NCBI RefSeq assembly: GCF_900103805.1
Contig: NZ_FNIB01000003.1
Location: 1-64,000, forward strand
DNA from: Cryobacterium flavum
GTDB taxonomy: Bacteria; Actinomycetota; Actinomycetes; Actinomycetales; Microbacteriaceae
Reading direction: 5' to 3'
Length of the DNA: 64,000 bases
The notes below the pieces were generated by a model, which had not been told where the DNA came from, did no database searches, and saw only the letters and a program-made list of their open reading frames with translations. The translations under genes were made by a program, and so were the position numbers. Numbering within the stretch: position 1 is the first letter of the stretch; each line of letters begins with the position of its first letter. Below, piece by piece: positions 9,849 through 19,045 of this stretch.

Positions 9849-10781
9849 ATGTCGATCGCCACGGCGGTGGATGGGTATCTGCGGCACGTGTCGGTCGAGC
9901 GCGGTCTCGCGGCGAACACCGTCGCCGCCTACCGCCGTGATCTCGGGGTGTACACGGACTGGCTTGGGGCAGATTCGGCTGAGGGTGCGCCGCGGCCGAT
10001 CACCGACCTGCGCGACGTCACCCGAGCGCACATCTCGGCCTTCGTGCAGTACCTCGGACTGCGCCCGGAATCGCCGCTGACGGCGGCTTCCATCGCCCGC
10101 GGTCTCTCGACCGTGCGCGGGTTTCACCGGTTTCTGCAGGGTGAGGGCCTCGTCGAAACGGATGTTGCGCACGACACCAAACCGCCCAAACTGGCCCTGC
10201 GCCTGCCCAAGGCGATCTCGATCGACCAGGTCAGCGCGCTGCTCGCGGCCACCGACGGCGACGATGTGCAGCGCCTGCGCGACAAAGCCCTGCTCGAACT
10301 GCTCTACGCTACCGGCGCCCGGGTGAGCGAGGTAGTCAACCTCAACGTCGACGACGTGCTCGTGGAGGAGTTCGACTCGGTGCGCCTGACCGGCAAGGGC
10401 GACAAACAGCGCATCGTGCCGGTCGGCAGTTTCGCGCGCGCCGCCGTCTCCGATTACCTGGTGCGAGCGCGGCCGATGCTGTCGGCTCGCGGACGCTCGA
10501 CGCCGGCCCTGTTTCTCGGGCTGCGCGGGCAGAGGGTGAGCCGGCAAAACGCCTGGCTGATCATTCGCGCTGCCGCCGAACGCGCCGGGCTCACCGTGCC
10601 CGTCTCGCCGCACACCCTGCGACATTCCTTTGCGACACACCTGCTCGCCGGAGGGGCCGACGTGCGCGTGGTGCAGGAACTCCTCGGCCATTCCTCGGTC
10701 GCGACCACCCAGATCTACACGCTCGTCACGGTGGACACCCTCCGCGACATGTACACCCTCGCCCACCCCCGAGCGCGCTGA
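9849..10781 (+). CDS. xerD: site-specific tyrosine recombinase XerD
   Basis: A 310-aa recombinase that with XerC resolves chromosome dimers at dif. An N-terminal SAM-like core-binding domain (YLRHVSVERGLAANTVAAYR) is followed by the catalytic domain with Arg in TGARVSEV, Lys in GKGDKQRIVP, HxxR in PHTLRHSFATH, the second His in LLGHSSVATTQ and the nucleophile Tyr in IYTLV. The ATG at 9849 is 2 nt after the Nudix stop. The location before parA-scpAB is typical of Actinobacteria, which argues against a phage integrase. Confidence 0.93.
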   Translation: MSIATAVDGYLRHVSVERGLAANTVAAYRRDLGVYTDWLGADSAEGAPRPITDLRDVTRAHISAFVQYLGLRPESPLTAASIARGLSTVRGFHRFLQGEGLVETDVAHDTKPPKLALRLPKAISIDQVSALLAATDGDDVQRLRDKALLELLYATGARVSEVVNLNVDDVLVEEFDSVRLTGKGDKQRIVPVGSFARAAVSDYLVRARPMLSARGRSTPALFLGLRGQRVSRQNAWLIIRAAAERAGLTVPVSPHTLRHSFATHLLAGGADVRVVQELLGHSSVATTQIYTLVTVDTLRDMYTLAHPRAR

Positions 10782-10803
10782 TCAGGGGGCACAGCGGCGA
10801 TCC

Positions 10804-10834
10804 TTGCGGTGACGGGCCGAACACTCGCTACAAT
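10804..10834 (+). promoter_or_regulatory. promoter of the parA-scpAB operon, probably leaderless
   Basis: A near-consensus -10 hexamer TACAAT at 10829-10834 with TTGCGG at 10804-10809 as a possible -35 (19-bp spacer, long). The predicted transcription start is 10841-10842, exactly at the GTG (10842) and 3 nt before an ATG (10845), and there is no ribosome-binding site. This is the layout of a leaderless mRNA, common in Actinobacteria. Confidence 0.6.
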
Positions 10835-10841
10835 CGACCAA

Positions 10842-11762
10842 GTGATGGGTGCAGGACAAATCAAGGACGGGCCAGTGACGCGTAAGTTGAGCGACCGAAT
10901 TTCGCTACCCGGTTTCGACGATATGCCGGTCGGTCCGACCGGACGAGAAAAACACGAATTCGCCGAACCGGAGCCTCTGAAAAGCCACGGTCCGGCCCGC
11001 ATCATCTCCCTCTGCAACCAGAAGGGTGGCGTCGGCAAGACCACGACGACCATCAACCTCGGTGCCGCCCTGGCCAGCTACGGCCGCCGCGTGCTGGCCG
11101 TCGACTTCGACCCGCAAGGCGCCCTCTCGGCCGGCCTCGGCGTACCCACCCACGACGTCACCACCATCTACGACCTGCTGCTGAACGGCAAGGTCGACCC
11201 GAGAGACGCGATCCAGCCGACCTCGGTCGAGGGACTCGACGTTATCCCGGCCAACATCGACCTCTCCGCCGCCGAGGTGCACCTGGTCAACGAGGTCGCC
11301 CGCGAGCAGATTCTGGCCCGCGTGCTGCGCAAGGTGTCGGCCGACTACGACGTCATCCTGATCGACTGCCAGCCCTCGCTCGGCATCCTCACCGTGAACG
11401 CCCTCACCGCGAGCCACGGCGTGCTGATCCCGCTCGAGTGCGAATTCTTCGCCCTGCGCGGCGTCGCCCTGCTCATCGAAACCATCGACAAGGTGCGCGA
11501 CCGACTCAACCCGGCCATCGAACTCGACGGAATCCTCGCCACTATGTACGACTCCCGCACCCTGCACTCCCGCGAGGTACTCGAGCGCGTCGTCGACGCC
11601 TTCGGCCACAGCGTGCTCGAAACCGTCATCGGCCGCACCGTGAAATTTCCCGACGCGAGCGTCGCCGGGGTTCCCATTACCGACTTCGCGCCCGAGCACG
11701 CGGCCGCTAAGGCCTACCTACAGGTGGCCCGCGAACTGATCCACCGTGGCGCAGTCGCCTAG
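10842..11762 (+). CDS. ParA-family ATPase associated with scpAB
   Basis: A ParA/Soj-type deviant Walker ATPase. Walker A is QKGGVGKTTTTINLG, with AVDFDPQGALSAGLG and the Walker B-like ILIDCQPSLGILTVNAL. The 906-nt core is preceded by ~40 disordered residues. In-frame starts exist at GTG 10809, GTG 10842 and ATG 10845; a promoter -10 at 10829-10834 lies inside the longest version, so 10842/10845 is preferred. It overlaps scpA by 17 nt. No parB is adjacent, so this is the orphan ParA linked to the SMC-ScpAB condensin genes in Actinobacteria rather than the oriC-linked ParA. Confidence 0.9.
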   Translation: MMGAGQIKDGPVTRKLSDRISLPGFDDMPVGPTGREKHEFAEPEPLKSHGPARIISLCNQKGGVGKTTTTINLGAALASYGRRVLAVDFDPQGALSAGLGVPTHDVTTIYDLLLNGKVDPRDAIQPTSVEGLDVIPANIDLSAAEVHLVNEVAREQILARVLRKVSADYDVILIDCQPSLGILTVNALTASHGVLIPLECEFFALRGVALLIETIDKVRDRLNPAIELDGILATMYDSRTLHSREVLERVVDAFGHSVLETVIGRTVKFPDASVAGVPITDFAPEHAAAKAYLQVARELIHRGAVA

Positions 11763-12555
11763 CGCGGCCGAGAAGCCCGCGTTTTCGGTCGCCCTCGGCA
11801 ACTTCGAAGGCCCGTTCGACCTGCTGTTGAAACTGATCACGCGGCACGAACTCGACATCACCGAGATCTCGCTCAGCCAGGTCACCGACGAGTTCATCTC
11901 CTACCTGCGCGGGCCGGGCGCTGCCGAAGAACTCGACCAGGCCACCGAGTTTCTCGTCGTCGCCGCCACACTGCTCGACCTCAAGGTGGCCGGACTGTTG
12001 CCGCAGGGTGAACTCGTCGACGCCGAAGACGTGGCGCTGCTCGAAGCCCGCGACCTGCTGTTCGCCCGCCTGCTGCAATACCGCGCCTTCAAGGAAGCCG
12101 CGGGCTGGTTCACCGGTCAGTTCGACGTGGAGACCCGCCGGCACGTGCGGTCGGTGCGACTCGAGGAGAAGTACCGTCAGAAGACTCCCGAGCTGGTCTG
12201 GACACTCTCCCTCGCCGATTTCGCCGCCCTGGCCGCCGTGGCCCTCGCACCGCGCGAGCTGCCCGTTGTGGGCCTCGACCACCTGCACGCGCCGCTGGTC
12301 AGCATCCGCGAACAGGCCGCCTACGTCGTCGCCATGCTGCAGTCGGGGGAGCCGGTCTCGTTTCGGCAGCTCATCGCCGGGGCCGACCTGAAGGGCGTTA
12401 TCATCGCCCGCTTTCTCGCGGTGCTCGAGCTGTACCGTCATGGCGCCCTCTCCTTCGATCAGATCGAGCCCCTCGGCGAGCTCACCCTGCGCTGGAGCAG
12501 CGACTCTTGGTCCGATGAAAACCTGGCATCCCTCGGAGCCGACTATGACAATTAG
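11746..12555 (+). CDS. scpA: segregation and condensation protein A
   Basis: The 269-aa kleisin subunit of the SMC-ScpAB chromosome condensin. The N-terminal signature FEGPFDLLLKLITRHELDIT contacts the SMC neck and is followed by the helical region containing ATLLDLKVAGLLP. The C-terminal winged-helix part includes SFRQLIAGADLKGVIIARFLAVLEL. GTG start within parA (17-nt overlap); its 3' end overlaps scpB by 11 nt. Confidence 0.93.
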   Translation: MAQSPSAAEKPAFSVALGNFEGPFDLLLKLITRHELDITEISLSQVTDEFISYLRGPGAAEELDQATEFLVVAATLLDLKVAGLLPQGELVDAEDVALLEARDLLFARLLQYRAFKEAAGWFTGQFDVETRRHVRSVRLEEKYRQKTPELVWTLSLADFAALAAVALAPRELPVVGLDHLHAPLVSIREQAAYVVAMLQSGEPVSFRQLIAGADLKGVIIARFLAVLELYRHGALSFDQIEPLGELTLRWSSDSWSDENLASLGADYDN

Positions 12556-13189
12556 AAACCCGACAACCGACACGCGATCGCGCGCCCCGCAAACGGATGC
12601 CGCAGCATCCGTTTCGCCAGCGGCCAGCGACCTCGACCGCCAGCTCGAAGCCGTGTTCATGGTCGCCGACGAACCGCAGGGCCTCGTGCACCTCGCGACC
12701 GCCGTGGGGCGGCCGGTCGCTGAGGTAGCGGCATCCGTTGCGCGGCTGGTGGCCGATTTCGACGGCATCAGCAGCCCCGACGGTATGAAAGCGGTGCGCC
12801 GTGGTTTTGAGCTGCGAGAGGTCGCCGGTGGCTGGCGCATCTACGTGCGTGCAACGCACGATGAGCTCGTGACCGACTTCGTGCTGACCCAGAATCCCAG
12901 CCGGCTCAGCCAGGCGGCGCTCGAAACCCTCGCCGTGATCGCCTACAAGCAGCCGATCAGTCGCGGCCAGGTCGCCAGCATTCGCGCCGTCAACGTCGAC
13001 TCCGTCGTGCGCACCCTGCTCGGTCGCGGCCTCGTCACCGAGGCCTTCACCGACAGTGAAACCGGCGCGATCAACTACGCCACCACAGACTTGCTGCTCA
13101 CCCAGCTCGGAATCAACTCGCTCGACGAGTTACCCCACCTTTCGCCGTTGCTCGACGGCGGCACCGACGGATTCGAGGATCTACTTTGA
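12545..13189 (+). CDS. scpB: segregation and condensation protein B
   Basis: The 214-aa winged-helix partner of ScpA, with LEAVFMVADEPQ at the start of the domain and LSQAALETLAVIAYKQPISRGQ, the hallmark of the second winged helix. The ATG at 12545 overlaps the end of scpA, and a ~30-aa Ala/Ser/Thr-rich tail precedes the domain. Its TGA overlaps the TTG start of the pseudouridine synthase gene. Confidence 0.93.
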   Translation: MTIRNPTTDTRSRAPQTDAAASVSPAASDLDRQLEAVFMVADEPQGLVHLATAVGRPVAEVAASVARLVADFDGISSPDGMKAVRRGFELREVAGGWRIYVRATHDELVTDFVLTQNPSRLSQAALETLAVIAYKQPISRGQVASIRAVNVDSVVRTLLGRGLVTEAFTDSETGAINYATTDLLLTQLGINSLDELPHLSPLLDGGTDGFEDLL

Positions 13190-14007
13190 CCGACAACACC
13201 CCCCAGGACCAAGCCCCGCGCGACCCCAACTTCAACCCGGAGGCCGCAGCCGACGGCGTGCGCCTGCAGAAGGTGCTCGCCTCAGCCGGCGTCGCCAGCC
13301 GCCGCGTCTCCGAAGACCTCATCACCTCCGGCCGTGTGCGCGTGAACGGCAAGGTCGTCACCGAGCTTGGCCGCCGGGTACACCCCGAAAGCGACCAGGT
13401 CGCCGTCGACAACGTGGCCGTGCAGCTCGACACCACCCGCCGCTACCTCATGCTCAACAAGCCGGTCGGCGTTGTTTCCTCGATGCAGGACGAGAGCGGA
13501 CGCCCCGACCTGCGCGAATTCACCGACCAGTTCGACGAACGACTGTTCAACGTTGGGCGCCTCGACGCCCAGACCAGCGGCCTGCTGATTCTCACCAACG
13601 ACGGTGACCTCGCCCACGTGCTCGCCCACCCCTCCTTCGGCGTCTCCAAGACCTACATCGCCAAGGTCGAGGGCCGCGTCTCGCCGCAGACCATCGGGCA
13701 GCTGCAGAGCGGCATCGAACTCGACGACGGCCCCATCCACGCCGACAAGGCGCGCATTCTCACGAGCCCTCCCGGCGGCGGCTACAGCATGGTCGAACTC
13801 ACCCTGCACTCCGGTCGAAACCGCATCGTACGACGGATGCTCGACGCCGTCGGTCACCCCGTGGTCGACCTGGTACGTCGCCAATTCGGACCGTTGAACC
13901 TCGGAACCCTGCAGCAGGGAGCCGTACGCGAACTCACCCGCGAAGAACTCGGCCAGCTGCTCACCGTCTCCCGGCAGGCGCCGAGCGCGCGGCCCGAAGC
14001 TAACTAA
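13186..14007 (+). CDS. rluB: rRNA pseudouridine synthase, RluB/RsuA type
   Basis: 273 aa. An S4 domain (RLQKVLASAGVASRRVSEDLI) is followed by the RsuA-family catalytic core with the aspartate in GRLDAQTSGLLILTNDG and the KTYIAKV and GRNRIVRRM blocks. The family isomerises a uridine in 23S (RluB) or 16S (RsuA) rRNA; RluB is preferred because scpB-rluB adjacency is widespread. TTG start in a TTGA overlap with scpB. Confidence 0.88.
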   Translation: MTDNTPQDQAPRDPNFNPEAAADGVRLQKVLASAGVASRRVSEDLITSGRVRVNGKVVTELGRRVHPESDQVAVDNVAVQLDTTRRYLMLNKPVGVVSSMQDESGRPDLREFTDQFDERLFNVGRLDAQTSGLLILTNDGDLAHVLAHPSFGVSKTYIAKVEGRVSPQTIGQLQSGIELDDGPIHADKARILTSPPGGGYSMVELTLHSGRNRIVRRMLDAVGHPVVDLVRRQFGPLNLGTLQQGAVRELTREELGQLLTVSRQAPSARPEAN

Positions 14008-14019
14008 GGACTGACGCAT

Positions 14020-15102
14020 ATGGGGGAAAGCCGCCTCGTCGGCCCGGTGCGCATCGTCGGCGTCGGTCTGCTTGGAACCAGCATCGGCCTCGGACTGCGG
14101 GGCCGCAAGATCGAGACGATCCTCGCCGACGCGTCACCGACGAACCTGCGCATCGCGATCGACTACGGTGCCGGCCGCGCCGCGAAGGACGGCGACCTGC
14201 CGCAGCTGATCGTGGTCTGCGTGCCGCCCGACGTGACCGCCGAGATCGTCGCCCGCGAACTCGAGGCGTACCCGGGAGCGATCGTGACGGATGTCGCGAG
14301 CGTCAAGCTGGCACCTCTCGCCGAGCTGCGCGAGCGTGGCGCGGACATCAGCCGGTACATCGGGTCGCATCCGCTCGCCGGTCGGGAGAAGGGCGGCCCG
14401 CTGTCCGGCCGCGCCGACCTGTTCATCGGCCGACCTTGGGTGGTCGCCGCGCACGACGCGATCAGCTACCAGCAGGCCGGCGCGATCGACGACCTCATCC
14501 TCGACCTCGGCGCTATCCTGGTCGAAATGACGCCCGAGGAACACGACCTCGGCGTCGCCCTGGTCTCGCACGTACCGCAGGTCATCTCCACCCTGATGGC
14601 CCGCCGCCTCACTGGGGCCGCACACTCCTCGCTCAACCTGGCCGGCCAGGGCCTGCGCGACGTGACCCGCGTCGCGGCGAGCGACCCCGACCTGTGGGTG
14701 CAGATCCTCGGAGCCAACGCCGGCCCGGTGCGGGACGTCTTGCTGGCTTACCGCGACGACCTCGACCGGTTCATCGATGCCCTCGAAGACCCTGCCGTAC
14801 CAGGTTCGCAGCGCAAGGTCGCCGAGGAACTCGCCGGCGGCAATGCCGGGGTGGCCCGCCTGCCCGGCAAACACGGCCAGGACCGCCGGTTCTCATCGAT
14901 GGTCGTCATGGTCAACGACCAGCCCGGCCAGATCGCCCGGCTGCTCAACGACATCGGTGAGCTCGGCGTCAACCTTGAAGACTTACGCTTGGAACACTCG
15001 CCGGGCGCCCAGATCGGTCTCGCCGAAATCTCCGTACTGCCCGAGGCCGTCATTTGCCTCACCGAAGAGCTGGCCACCCGCGGCTGGCGGATTGCTGGTT
15101 GA
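14020..15102 (+). CDS. tyrA: prephenate dehydrogenase with ACT domain
   Basis: A 360-aa NAD(P)-dependent enzyme of tyrosine synthesis. Rossmann motif [18 protein letters not shown] at the N-terminus, then the conserved [12 protein letters not shown] active-site region and [17 protein letters not shown]-terminal ACT domain (~residues 290-355, beginning [20 protein letters not shown]) suggests feedback control by an aromatic amino acid. Start ATG with AAGGA 9 nt upstream, 12 nt after the pseudouridine synthase gene. Confidence 0.93.
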   Translation: MGESRLVGPVRIVGVGLLGTSIGLGLRGRKIETILADASPTNLRIAIDYGAGRAAKDGDLPQLIVVCVPPDVTAEIVARELEAYPGAIVTDVASVKLAPLAELRERGADISRYIGSHPLAGREKGGPLSGRADLFIGRPWVVAAHDAISYQQAGAIDDLILDLGAILVEMTPEEHDLGVALVSHVPQVISTLMARRLTGAAHSSLNLAGQGLRDVTRVAASDPDLWVQILGANAGPVRDVLLAYRDDLDRFIDALEDPAVPGSQRKVAEELAGGNAGVARLPGKHGQDRRFSSMVVMVNDQPGQIARLLNDIGELGVNLEDLRLEHSPGAQIGLAEISVLPEAVICLTEELATRGWRIAG

Positions 15103-15107
15103 CTTTC

Positions 15108-15800
15108 ATGGCCCGTCACACCCTCCCCACCCTCGTCGCCATCGATGGGCCGGCCGGAAGCGGCAAGTCGAGCGTGAGCCGAGCGGTTGCACGTCGCCTC
15201 GGTTTCGCCTACCTCGACACCGGCGCCGCCTACCGCGCGCTGGCCTGGCTGGCGCTCGACCGCAAGACCGATCAGACCCAAGCGGATGCCGTCACCGCGC
15301 TGCTCAAAGACTTCGACTATTCGATCGGTACCGACCCGGACGAATACTTCGTCACGGTGGGGCAGACCGACGTGACCGACGCCATCCGCTCGCCCGAAGT
15401 CAGCGCCGCCGTCAGCGCTGTAGCCCGGGTTCCCGCGGTGCGTGAGGCCCTCACCGAACTGTTTCGGAGCCTCGCCGCGAACGTCGATCGGCCCGGCGTG
15501 GTGGTCGAAGGGCGCGACATCACGACCATCGTCGCCCCCGAGGCCGAGGTACGCATTCTACTCACGGCATCCGAGGAGGCTAGAATGGCTAGACGCTCTG
15601 CGGAAATAACGACCCAATCGGCCCAAACCGTGGCAGAACAGCTGCGATCACGTGATCGCGCTGACTCACAGGTTGTCGATTTCATGAGCGCTGCAGACGG
15701 TGTGATAACCGTCGACTCCACCCATCTCGACTTCGAGCAGACCATTGACGCGGTCATCGACGTCTACCACACACGCACGAAGCGGGCTTTGAATGAGTAA
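15108..15800 (+). CDS. cmk: cytidylate kinase
   Basis: A 230-aa CMP/dCMP kinase. P-loop [18 protein letters not shown], then [29 protein letters not shown] and the LID region [15 protein letters not shown] at 15108 lies 5 nt after tyrA; an alternative TTG at 15099 would overlap the tyrA stop. The 3' end overlaps der by 8 nt. The order tyrA-cmk-der is conserved across Actinobacteria. Confidence 0.93.
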   Translation: MARHTLPTLVAIDGPAGSGKSSVSRAVARRLGFAYLDTGAAYRALAWLALDRKTDQTQADAVTALLKDFDYSIGTDPDEYFVTVGQTDVTDAIRSPEVSAAVSAVARVPAVREALTELFRSLAANVDRPGVVVEGRDITTIVAPEAEVRILLTASEEARMARRSAEITTQSAQTVAEQLRSRDRADSQVVDFMSAADGVITVDSTHLDFEQTIDAVIDVYHTRTKRALNE

Positions 15801-17304
15801 CGAATACGACGACACGAGCACAGCGCTCGACACCGAGCTGGCCGAACGACTCGCCAACCTCGATGAGGAACTCGCCACGCGGCGTTCCGCCGCGCTGCGC
15901 ACGGACCTCGACAACTACGACCTCGACGAGGAAGACCTCGACGTACTGCAGGCCGTCACCGACGACCCCGACGCGATCCAGTACCTGCCGGCCGTGCCGG
16001 TCATCGCCATCGTCGGCCGCCCGAACGTGGGCAAGTCGGCGCTGGTCAACCGCATCCTCGGCCGCCGTGAGGCCGTCGTCGAGGACACCCCCGGCGTCAC
16101 GCGGGACCGCGTGGCCTACAAGGGCGAATGGCACGAGCGCAAGTTCAGCCTCGTCGACACCGGCGGGTGGGAGCCCGACGCCAAGGGAATCGACGCCTCC
16201 GTCGCAGCCCAGGCCGAGATCGCCATCGACCTGTCCGACCTGGTCATGTTCGTCGTCGACTCCAACGTGGGTCCAACCTCGACCGACGAGGCCGTCGTGC
16301 GCATGCTGCGGAAGTCCGGCAAGCCGGTCTTCCTGATCGCCAACAAGGTCGACGACGTGCGCCAGGAGCCCGAAGCGGCCAGCCTGTGGTCGCTCGGCCT
16401 CGGCCAGCCATGGCCGGTCTCCGCCCTGCACGGTCGTGGTGTGGCCGACCTGCTCGACGCGATTCTGCTCGTGCTGCCCGAAATCTCCAACGTCGCCAAG
16501 CAAGAGGTCGGCGGCCCGCGCCGCGTCGCCATTCTCGGCCGCCCGAACGTGGGCAAGTCCAGCCTGCTCAACAAGGTCGTGGGCGAGGAGCGCGTTGTTG
16601 TCAACGAGCTCGCCGGCACGACCCGCGACCCGGTCGACGAGCAGGTCGAACTCGGCGGCAAGGTCTGGCGTTTCGTCGATACCGCCGGCATCCGCCGTCG
16701 TGTGCACCTCTCGCAGGGTGCTGACTTCTACGCCTCGCTGCGCACCAGCGCTGCCCTTGAAAAGGCCGAGGTCGCCGTTGTGCTGCTCGACGTGACCGAG
16801 GTCATCAGCGAGCAGGACATTCGCGTCATCGACCTCGTGATCGAGTCGGGCCGCGCACTCGTGCTCGCGTTCAACAAGTGGGACCAGATCGACGACGACC
16901 GTCGCCGCTACCTCGAGCGTGAGATCGAGCAGGACCTGGCCCACGTGGCCTGGGCCCCGCGCGTGAACATCTCGGCCAAGACCGGTCGCCACATGGAGAA
17001 GCTGGTTCCGGCCCTCGAGCTCGCGCTCGAGTCGTGGGACACCCGCATCGCCACCGGCAAGTTCAACGCCTTCCTGGCCGAGCTCGCCGCAGCCCACCCG
17101 CACCCCGTGCGCAGTGGCAAACAGCCGCGCATCCTATTCGGCACCCAGGCTTCGAGCCGCCCGCCGACGTTCGTGGTGTTCACCACCGGGTTCCTCGACC
17201 CGGGCTACCGTCGCTACATCCAACGTCGCCTGCGCGAGATCTACGGCTTCGAGGGAAGCCCGATCAACCTCAGCATGCGGGTGCGCGAGAAGCGTAAACG
17301 CTAA
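15793..17304 (+). CDS. der: ribosome assembly GTPase Der (EngA)
   Basis: 503 aa with two tandem GTPase domains, both carrying G1 GRPNVGKS (near residues 75 and 252), G3 DTGGWE and DTAGIRRR, and G4 NKVD and NKWD. A C-terminal KH-like domain follows with [20 protein letters not shown]. It acts in 50S subunit maturation. An acidic ~65-aa N-terminal extension before the first G domain is typical of actinobacterial Der. It closes the long coupled cluster and is followed by a strong terminator. Confidence 0.95.
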   Translation: MSNEYDDTSTALDTELAERLANLDEELATRRSAALRTDLDNYDLDEEDLDVLQAVTDDPDAIQYLPAVPVIAIVGRPNVGKSALVNRILGRREAVVEDTPGVTRDRVAYKGEWHERKFSLVDTGGWEPDAKGIDASVAAQAEIAIDLSDLVMFVVDSNVGPTSTDEAVVRMLRKSGKPVFLIANKVDDVRQEPEAASLWSLGLGQPWPVSALHGRGVADLLDAILLVLPEISNVAKQEVGGPRRVAILGRPNVGKSSLLNKVVGEERVVVNELAGTTRDPVDEQVELGGKVWRFVDTAGIRRRVHLSQGADFYASLRTSAALEKAEVAVVLLDVTEVISEQDIRVIDLVIESGRALVLAFNKWDQIDDDRRRYLEREIEQDLAHVAWAPRVNISAKTGRHMEKLVPALELALESWDTRIATGKFNAFLAELAAAHPHPVRSGKQPRILFGTQASSRPPTFVVFTTGFLDPGYRRYIQRRLREIYGFEGSPINLSMRVREKRKR

Positions 17305-17318
17305 ATTCGCAGAATCCA

Positions 17319-17358
17319 AGCGGCCGGTCCTGTTAGCGCAGGTCCGGCCGCTTTTTTG
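17319..17358 (+). terminator. intrinsic terminator after der
   Basis: Stem AGCGGCCGG/CCGGCCGCT (17319-17327 with 17344-17352), continued by CCTG/CAGG inside after a T-T mismatch, followed by a run of six T at 17352-17357. It ends the housekeeping cluster 15 nt after the der stop codon. Confidence 0.9.
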
Positions 17359-17515
17359 GGCGCCGAATGCCCGTCGCGCCAGCGAAGATGAGGTCACTCG
17401 ATTTGCGTGCGAACCTTAAGTGGGCAAAGCTCATTGAGTACATTGTGGCCCTCTACGGCTGATCACCCGCACGTTCCCGGACTTGTGCGCGACAAAGAAT
17501 ATACGTAACCAACTA

Positions 17516-18901
17516 ATGGCATTGAGAAATATCCGCACGTCCATCCTTAAACACAACTCAAGCACAACCACTCGGCCTGTCACCGACGTCCGCCCACGCC
17601 GGGAACCACGATTGGTCATTCTGGCCGCCGTCGCGGTGTCGGCCTTCGCCCTTTCCGGCCTCACCGCTGTTCCGGCCTTTGCCGGGAGCGGAAGCGCCGA
17701 CTCGACAAGCACCTCGATCGATATCCCGGCTGGCCGGAGCATTACCGCTCAGCTGGGCACAGTGCCCTCCGGCCTGAAATCCGTCGATGTGAAGTTCTTC
17801 ACGTCCGAGGTCACGGCCAGAAGTCAGGTGAAAATTGCTGTCGGCGCAGAGGACACGCAAACGTATTCGTTCACGGCACCCGTGGGTACCAGTGCAACCA
17901 AGACGGTCACGGTTCCCGTGACGACGCAGACAAACGGCGCCGTAACCCTGTCCAGTAGCGTCGCCGACGTCAGGTTGAACCTCGAACTGGCCGGTTTTGA
18001 ACGCGGCGCAACGGAGCCCACGCCCGCACCGACTCCGGAGCCTACGCTGACTCCGGCTCCGACACCGTCACCCGAGCCGACTCCGGCTCCGGCTCCGACA
18101 CCGTCACCCGAGCCGACTCCGACACCGGGTGGCATACCTGGTGCCTCCAACACGGGTGTTCCGTCCGGAACCACACTGACCGTGCACCATGGCGACATCA
18201 ATGTCACGACGGCCGGCACAGTTCTCGACGGCCTCGACATTCGTGGTCTGGTCAAGATCAGCGCGGCCAACGTCACCATCAAAAATTCCATCATTCGTGG
18301 TCGCACCATGAACGGCCCGGGCGCCCTCATCAACAACCTCGGCGGCTTCAGAAACCTCGTCGTGACCGACACCGAGCTGTCCCCGAGCACCGCTTCGCCC
18401 GATGCCAATGGAATCTACGGCTATAACTTCACGGCAACGCGCTTGAACATCAATAACGTCATCGATGGCATTCACATCACGGGAAGCAATGTGAGCCTGC
18501 AGGACTCCTGGATCCACGACCACATGCATTACCGCAATGACCCGAATCAGGGCGGTTCGCCCAGTCACGACGACTCCATCCAGGTTCAGTCTGGCAATAA
18601 CATCACGGTCGCCGGCAACCGCCTGACCGACTCGCACAGCGCCGCCGTGCAAATCACCCAGGACCGCGGAACGGTATCCAACTTCACCTTCGTCGACAAC
18701 TTCGCCAATGGCGGGGCCTGCACCGTGAACATTGCCGAAAAAGCCTATGGCCCCCTCCAAGGCACCATCATCAAGGACAACACCTTCGGCAAAGACACCA
18801 AGGTCGCCAACTGCGCCGTGATCGCCAAAACCACCACCAAGATCGACTTCCAACGCAACTACTACACCGACAACACCACCGTCGTCATCAAAAAAGGCTA
18901 A
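17516..18901 (+). CDS. secreted right-handed parallel beta-helix protein
   Basis: About 461 aa. A long positively charged n-region precedes a hydrophobic segment (residues ~33-50) and a likely signal peptidase site after AFA at 54-56, so it is exported. A small beta-rich domain follows, then a Pro-rich linker of TPAPTPSPEP-type repeats (~residues 167-208). A C-terminal beta-helix domain follows with repeated turns such as NVTIKNSIIRG, GFRNLVVTDTEL and NNITVAGNRLTDSHS. Such folds bind or cleave polysaccharides, but no catalytic set is evident. A GTG at 17483 would add 11 residues. No clear ribosome-binding site is seen for either start. Confidence 0.8.
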   Translation: MALRNIRTSILKHNSSTTTRPVTDVRPRREPRLVILAAVAVSAFALSGLTAVPAFAGSGSADSTSTSIDIPAGRSITAQLGTVPSGLKSVDVKFFTSEVTARSQVKIAVGAEDTQTYSFTAPVGTSATKTVTVPVTTQTNGAVTLSSSVADVRLNLELAGFERGATEPTPAPTPEPTLTPAPTPSPEPTPAPAPTPSPEPTPTPGGIPGASNTGVPSGTTLTVHHGDINVTTAGTVLDGLDIRGLVKISAANVTIKNSIIRGRTMNGPGALINNLGGFRNLVVTDTELSPSTASPDANGIYGYNFTATRLNINNVIDGIHITGSNVSLQDSWIHDHMHYRNDPNQGGSPSHDDSIQVQSGNNITVAGNRLTDSHSAAVQITQDRGTVSNFTFVDNFANGGACTVNIAEKAYGPLQGTIIKDNTFGKDTKVANCAVIAKTTTKIDFQRNYYTDNTTVVIKKG

Positions 18902-18935
18902 CAAGCACCGGTAAATCCACTCGAATTCCCTCACA

Positions 18936-18980
18936 GGACCAGGCGGGCCCCACGCACACAGCGTGAGGCCTGTCCTTGTT
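18936..18980 (+). terminator. probable terminator after the beta-helix gene
   Basis: A hairpin centred on CACGC-ACACA-GCGTG (18951-18965), extended by GGAC..GGCC with GGCC..GTCC through small bulges and followed by TTGTT. The T-run is imperfect, so efficiency is uncertain. Confidence 0.45.
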
Positions 18981-19045
18981 GCATGCTCGGCGGCATGCGC
19001 GTATTGAGTCCGGTGTATACCTAGGTCATCGATAGAAGGAGCGCC

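Noticed and set aside
9849-10781. XerD considered as a phage integrase marking another island
   Set aside because: Conserved core neighbours on both sides and XerD-like length and motifs; no att repeats nearby.
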